Shown here piece by piece: positions 56,905-60,570 of a stretch of DNA of 60,570 nt; position 1 is the first letter of the stretch, and the number at the start of each line of letters is the position of its first letter. Location of the stretch: positions 1 through 60,570 of the forward strand of contig NZ_CDBO01000015.1 in NCBI RefSeq assembly GCF_000819885.1. Reading direction: 5' to 3'. The notes below the pieces were generated by a model. The model worked only from the letters and a program-made list of their open reading frames with translations, did no database searches and was not told the DNA's origin. A program made the translations under genes and the position numbers. The stretch is from Aeromonas fluvialis. GTDB lineage: Bacteria > Pseudomonadota > Gammaproteobacteria > Enterobacterales > Aeromonadaceae.

Positions 56905-59655
56905 ATGGCCCCTAGCAATCCCCTTATTCTGGTCGACGGCTCCTCTTATCTTTACCGCGCCTTCTTCGCCTCCCAGCAGGCGGATCTGCGTACCTCGACC
57001 GGTTTGCCGAGCGGCGCCGTCCGTGTCATGGCCAACATGATGCGCAGCCTGCTCAGGCAATATCCCGACAGCCACGTGGCCGTGGTGTTTGATGCCAAGG
57101 GCAAGACCTTCCGCGACGATATCTATCCCGAATACAAGGCGACCCGTGCCAGCATGCCGGACGACCTGCGCAGTCAGGTTGCCCCTATCCATCAGATGAT
57201 CAAGGCGATGGGTTTCCCCTTCCTGATGGTCGAAGGGGTGGAAGCCGACGATGTGATCGGCACCCTTGCCCGTCAGGCGACCGAAAAGCAACTGCCGGTG
57301 CTGATCAGTACCGGTGACAAGGACATGGCGCAGCTGGTCTCCGACCATGTCACCCTGATCGACACCATGAAAGATGTGAAGACCGATCGGGAAGGGGTGA
57401 TCGAGAAGTTTGGCGTACCGCCTGAGCTCATCATCGACTATCTGGCGCTGATGGGTGACAAGGTTGACAACATCCCTGGGATGACAGGTGTCGGCGAGAA
57501 GACCGCACTCGCCCTGCTGCAGGGGATTGGCAGTATCGACGAGATCGCCGTCAACCTCGACAAGGTGGCGGCCCTCGGCTTTCGTGGTTCCAAGGCGTTC
57601 GCAGACAAGTTCCGCGAGCAGGAGGAGCAGGTTCGTCTCTCCTATCGACTGGCGACCATCAAGACCGATGTCGAACTGGAACAGAGTCTGGAGCAACTGC
57701 AGCTCAAGCCGGTCGACAAGGAGTCCCTGCTGGCGGTCTACCGTGAATATGAACTGCGTAACCTGATTAAAGAGTTGGAGTCGGGTGACGAGGAGAGCGG
57801 GGCCGCGGGTGATGATGAAGGGGCAGCTCCGGTTGCCGCCATCGAAACCGACTACCGCTGCATTCTGGACGAAGCCGAATTTGACGGTTGGCTGGCCCAA
57901 CTGCAGGCCGCGCCGCTGTTCGCCTTTGATACCGAAACCACCAGTCTCGACTATATGGAGGCGCGGATTGTCGGTGTCTCCTTCGCGGTAGAACCGGGCA
58001 AAGCCGCTTATGTGCCGTTTGGCCACGACTATCTCGGGGCGCCGGTACAGCTGAGCGAGGCCGTGGTGTTGGGCAAGCTCAAGCCGCTGCTGGAAGATCC
58101 GACCCGTCTCAAGGTGGGGCAGAACCTCAAGTACGACCGCAACGTGCTGCTCAACCATGACATCGACCTGCAGGGTATCGCCTACGACACCATGCTCGAG
58201 TCCTACGTGCTCAACTCCACCGCCAGTCGTCACGATATGGATTCGCTGGCCAAGCGTTACCTCGGGGTCGAAACCACCTCTTTTGAAGAGATCGCGGGCA
58301 AAGGGGTGAAACAGCTCACCTTCAACCAGATCGAGCTGGAGCAGGCCGCTCCCTATGCGGCAGAAGATGCCGATATCACCCTTCGTCTGCACCAGACCCT
58401 GTGGAGCCAGCTGGAATCCGTGCCTGGCCTCGCCAAGGTATTCAGTGACATCGAGCTGCCGCTGTTGCCGGTACTGGCGCGGATGGAGTTGCTCGGCACC
58501 ACCATCGATCCCAAGCTGCTGCACCAGCAGAGTCAGGAGATCGAGCTGCGGTTGGCGGAGCTGGAGAAGCAGGCTCACGAGCTGGCCGGACAGGAGTTCA
58601 ACCTCTCCTCGCCCAAGCAGCTGGGGGAGATCCTCTTCACCAAGCTGGGCCTGCCGATCATCAAAAAGACTCCGAAGGGTGCACCGTCCACCGCAGAAGA
58701 GGTGCTGGCCGAACTGGCGGAGACTTACGAGCTGCCGCGCTTGCTGATGGAACATCGTGGCCTGGCCAAGCTCAAGTCCACTTACACCGACAAGTTGCCG
58801 CTGATGATCAAGCCCCGGACCGGGCGGGTGCACACCTCCTATCATCAGGCGGTAGCGGCCACGGGTCGTTTGTCATCATCTGATCCCAACCTGCAGAACA
58901 TCCCGGTGCGCAACGAGCAGGGGCGCCGGATCCGTCAGGCCTTCATCCCGAGCGCCGGTTACAAGCTGGTGGCGGCGGACTACTCCCAGATCGAGCTGCG
59001 CATTATGGCGCACCTCTCCGGTGACAAGGGGCTACTGACCGCCTTTGCCGAGGGCAAGGACATCCACAAGGCGACTGCCGCCGAGGTGTTCGGCGTGGCG
59101 CTCGATGCGGTGACCACCGACATGCGCCGCAGCGCCAAGGCGATTAACTTCGGCCTTATCTACGGCATGAGTGCCTTCGGTCTGGCCAAGCAGCTGGGGA
59201 TCGGTCGTGCCGAGGCGCAGAAGTACATGGATCTCTACTTCGAACGCTACCCCGGCGTGCTGGAGTACATGGAACGCACCCGTCAGCAGGCGGAAGCTCA
59301 GGGTTATGTCGAGACCCTGTTCGGCCGTCGCCTCTATCTGCCGGATATCAAGTCGCGCAACGCCGGTCTGCGCAAGGCGGCGGAACGGGCTGCCATCAAC
59401 GCCCCCATGCAGGGCACGGCCGCCGATATCATCAAGCGCGCCATGATCAACGTGGATGGCTGGATCCGGGGGATTGAAGACCAGTCGATCCGTATGCTGA
59501 TGCAGGTGCACGATGAACTGGTGTTCGAGATCCGCGAAGAGAAGCTGGAGGAGTACATCGCCATCATCAAGGAGAAGATGTCGGGCGCTGCCGAATTGCA
59601 TGTACCGCTGGTGGTGGAAGCGGGCACCGGTGACAACTGGGATCAGGCCCACTGA
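56905..59655 (+). CDS. polA: DNA polymerase I
   Basis: Replication and repair polymerase with 5' nuclease, 3'-5' exonuclease and polymerase. 916 residues (E. coli 928). The 5' nuclease comes first ([27 protein letters not shown]); the exonuclease metal site [11 protein letters not shown] is near residue 345; polymerase motifs A ([19 protein letters not shown]), B ([14 protein letters not shown]) and C ([10 protein letters not shown]) follow. All catalytic motifs are intact. Confidence 0.98.
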   Translation: MAPSNPLILVDGSSYLYRAFFASQQADLRTSTGLPSGAVRVMANMMRSLLRQYPDSHVAVVFDAKGKTFRDDIYPEYKATRASMPDDLRSQVAPIHQMIKAMGFPFLMVEGVEADDVIGTLARQATEKQLPVLISTGDKDMAQLVSDHVTLIDTMKDVKTDREGVIEKFGVPPELIIDYLALMGDKVDNIPGMTGVGEKTALALLQGIGSIDEIAVNLDKVAALGFRGSKAFADKFREQEEQVRLSYRLATIKTDVELEQSLEQLQLKPVDKESLLAVYREYELRNLIKELESGDEESGAAGDDEGAAPVAAIETDYRCILDEAEFDGWLAQLQAAPLFAFDTETTSLDYMEARIVGVSFAVEPGKAAYVPFGHDYLGAPVQLSEAVVLGKLKPLLEDPTRLKVGQNLKYDRNVLLNHDIDLQGIAYDTMLESYVLNSTASRHDMDSLAKRYLGVETTSFEEIAGKGVKQLTFNQIELEQAAPYAAEDADITLRLHQTLWSQLESVPGLAKVFSDIELPLLPVLARMELLGTTIDPKLLHQQSQEIELRLAELEKQAHELAGQEFNLSSPKQLGEILFTKLGLPIIKKTPKGAPSTAEEVLAELAETYELPRLLMEHRGLAKLKSTYTDKLPLMIKPRTGRVHTSYHQAVAATGRLSSSDPNLQNIPVRNEQGRRIRQAFIPSAGYKLVAADYSQIELRIMAHLSGDKGLLTAFAEGKDIHKATAAEVFGVALDAVTTDMRRSAKAINFGLIYGMSAFGLAKQLGIGRAEAQKYMDLYFERYPGVLEYMERTRQQAEAQGYVETLFGRRLYLPDIKSRNAGLRKAAERAAINAPMQGTAADIIKRAMINVDGWIRGIEDQSIRMLMQVHDELVFEIREEKLEEYIAIIKEKMSGAAELHVPLVVEAGTGDNWDQAH

Positions 59656-59701
59656 TCCCCTGTCAGTCGTCATCGATACCTATGTAGCTATATTAAAACG
59701 C

Positions 59702-59726
59702 GAAGCCCGGCATGATGCCGGGCTTC
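59702..59726. terminator. Terminator between polA and the carbonic-anhydrase-like gene
   Basis: Twelve-base stem GAAGCCCGGCAT with its complement and almost no loop; sits between convergent genes. T tract is weak. Confidence 0.75.
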
Positions 59727-59746
59727 CTGTATGTGGCTATCTGGAT

Positions 59747-60286
59747 TCAAGCCTCTTGCAGGTATTCGTCCTTGAGCAGGACATAATTGTCGGCTGAGGT
59801 TTTGAGGAAGGCGATCTCGGCCGGCTTGAGCGGGCGAGCCTGCTTGATGGGATTGCCCATATAAAGAAAGCCGGCCTCGAGTCGCTTGCCCGGTGGCACC
59901 AGACTGCCAGCACCGATCATCACATCGTCTTCGACCACGGCCCCGTCCAGCAGGATGGCACCCATTCCGACCAGCACCCGGTTTCCTATGGTGCAGCCAT
60001 GCAGCATCGCCTTGTGGCCGACCGTGACCTCTTCTCCGATCAACAGAGGATAGCCGGCAGGGTTGCTGGCACTCTTGCGAGTCAGGTGCAATACGGTGCC
60101 GTCCTGAATGTTGCTGCGGGCACCGATTCGGATATGGTTGACGTCCCCTCTGGCGGCCACCATGGGCCAGATGCTGGCATCGTCACCCAGCTGGATATCA
60201 CCCACCAGGGTGGCGCAGGGGTCGACATATACCCGTTTGCCCAGTTGTGGGCGTTTTCCCTTGTAAGGTCTCAGTCGCAAGTCCAT
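59747..60286 (-). CDS. Gamma-carbonic-anhydrase-like hexapeptide protein
   Basis: A 179-residue left-handed beta-helix protein of the YrdA/CaiE/PaaY type. It shows the PSPYxG-like N terminus reduced to RPYKGKRPQLG, hexapeptide repeats, WPMVAARGDVNHIRIG and the three metal His in HLTRKS and GHKAMLHGC. Enzymatic activity in this subgroup is often not seen. ATG 60286 follows AGGAGG by six bases; the in-frame ATG 60310 lacks a site. Confidence 0.85.
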   Translation of the reverse strand: MDLRLRPYKGKRPQLGKRVYVDPCATLVGDIQLGDDASIWPMVAARGDVNHIRIGARSNIQDGTVLHLTRKSASNPAGYPLLIGEEVTVGHKAMLHGCTIGNRVLVGMGAILLDGAVVEDDVMIGAGSLVPPGKRLEAGFLYMGNPIKQARPLKPAEIAFLKTSADNYVLLKDEYLQEA

Positions 60287-60418
60287 CTTGGCCTCCTTGT
60301 TTTCGGCCATTCTAGCAATCCGGCGCTGGTTTCTGTGGATAAGTTTGTATAAAAGCTGTGCTTGGCTATGAATAACTAAAAAAGTGCACTTTTTTGCAAT
60401 TTTATTGCCGATAAGGGG
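60287..60418. other. AT-rich upstream region of the rRNA promoters
   Basis: Between the carbonic-anhydrase-like gene and the rRNA promoters. A perfect DnaA box (TGTGGATAA, minus strand TTATCCACA) is at 60334-60342, and an A/T-rich run at 60376-60407 would fit UP elements and Fis sites. Confidence 0.5.
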
Positions 60419-60446
60419 TTGCCAGAAAGAATCTGTTCCCTATAAT
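60419..60446 (+). promoter_or_regulatory. rRNA operon promoter P1
   Basis: TTGCCA, 16-base spacer, TATAAT at 60441-60446, then a GC-rich discriminator GCGCCTCC as in stringently controlled rrn P1 promoters. Confidence 0.85.
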
Positions 60447-60521
60447 GCGCCTCCATCGACAGGGCAAGCGGCAACGCAGAAAGCCAAGTCGATAACCTCG
60501 AAAAGCCTTTAAAAATAAGGC

Positions 60522-60549
60522 TTGACTCGAGAAGGCGGTTGAGTAAAAT
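60522..60549 (+). promoter_or_regulatory. rRNA operon promoter P2
   Basis: TTGACT at 60522-60527, 16-base spacer, TAAAAT at 60544-60549, about 100 bases after P1. The tandem spacing fits an rrn leader whose 16S gene lies beyond the window. Confidence 0.8.
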
Positions 60550-60570
60550 TCCACTCCCGCAGCAACGAAC

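Noticed and set aside
59656..59746. Spot 42 (spf) small RNA downstream of polA
   Set aside because: Looked for because of its usual place after polA; the sequence here shows only a terminator hairpin and no match to the known Spot 42 core.

Overview
The window is a chromosomal segment of a gammaproteobacterium, most likely an Aeromonas species. This rests on gene content and order (csdEA next to tcdA, kbl-tdh, slmA-dut-coaBC, radC-rpmBG-mutM-coaD, ubiCA next to plsB and lexA, fieF-cysE, zapB, polA), on GC-rich codon use in most of the window and on the protein sequences. No tRNA, CRISPR array or complete insertion sequence was seen. The species is not assigned.

Layout. (1) 1-7.8 kb: the cyclic-t6A tRNA modification set (tcdA facing csdA-csdE), Rep helicase, a GGDEF/EAL protein and a c5-type cytochrome. 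(2) 7.8-13.1 kb: the threonine catabolic pair kbl-tdh, a TetR regulator, then hldD (heptose precursor) overlapping a family 4 glycosyltransferase. (3) 13.1-16.1 kb: a scarred stretch with a short piece of a second waaA fused to an IS66-type transposase remnant, an LtaS-like sulfatase-fold phosphotransferase, and a broken DUF3313-type gene. (4) 16.1-26.2 kb: a cystatin-like lipoprotein, a cupin, then mostly core genes: pgi, mscS, slmA, dut, coaBC, radC, rpmBG, mutM, coaD. (5) 26.3-36.8 kb: the LPS core locus: a GT9 heptosyltransferase, a WaaE-like GT2, a WaaP-type kinase, an AT-rich block of four glycosyltransferases plus the O-antigen ligase, then waaF and waaA. An ops element (GGCGGTAGC) with an upstream hairpin lies in the leader of this operon, which points to RfaH-dependent expression. 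(6) 36.9-40.3 kb: an ascorbate-type PTS operon (IIA-IIB-IIC) divergent from a LacI/GntR-type repressor, with three matching operator palindromes between them. (7) 40.3-46.7 kb: acuI, several small proteins, ubiCA, plsB. (8) 46.9-50.5 kb: lexA with two SOS boxes, an unknown small protein, a SCO-type copper chaperone and dinF. (9) 50.5-60.3 kb: trmL, a cpxRA locus with an internal deletion, fieF, cysE, an unknown permease-like protein, zapB, elbB, polA and a gamma-carbonic anhydrase-like protein. (10) The last 150 bases hold tandem rRNA operon promoters, so a 16S rRNA gene probably begins just beyond the window.

How it works together. The main accessory theme is the cell envelope: heptose synthesis and transfer (hldD, GT9, waaF), Kdo transfer (waaA), core phosphorylation (WaaP type), outer-core sugars and O-antigen ligation (waaL). 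The AT-rich block between the conserved ends looks like an exchangeable serotype cassette. The most unusual observations are the cpxR-cpxA fusion deletion, the waaA/IS66 scar next to hldD, the cystatin-like lipoprotein beside a decayed lipoprotein gene, and the ops-controlled LPS operon. I did not find a clearly undescribed multi-gene system.
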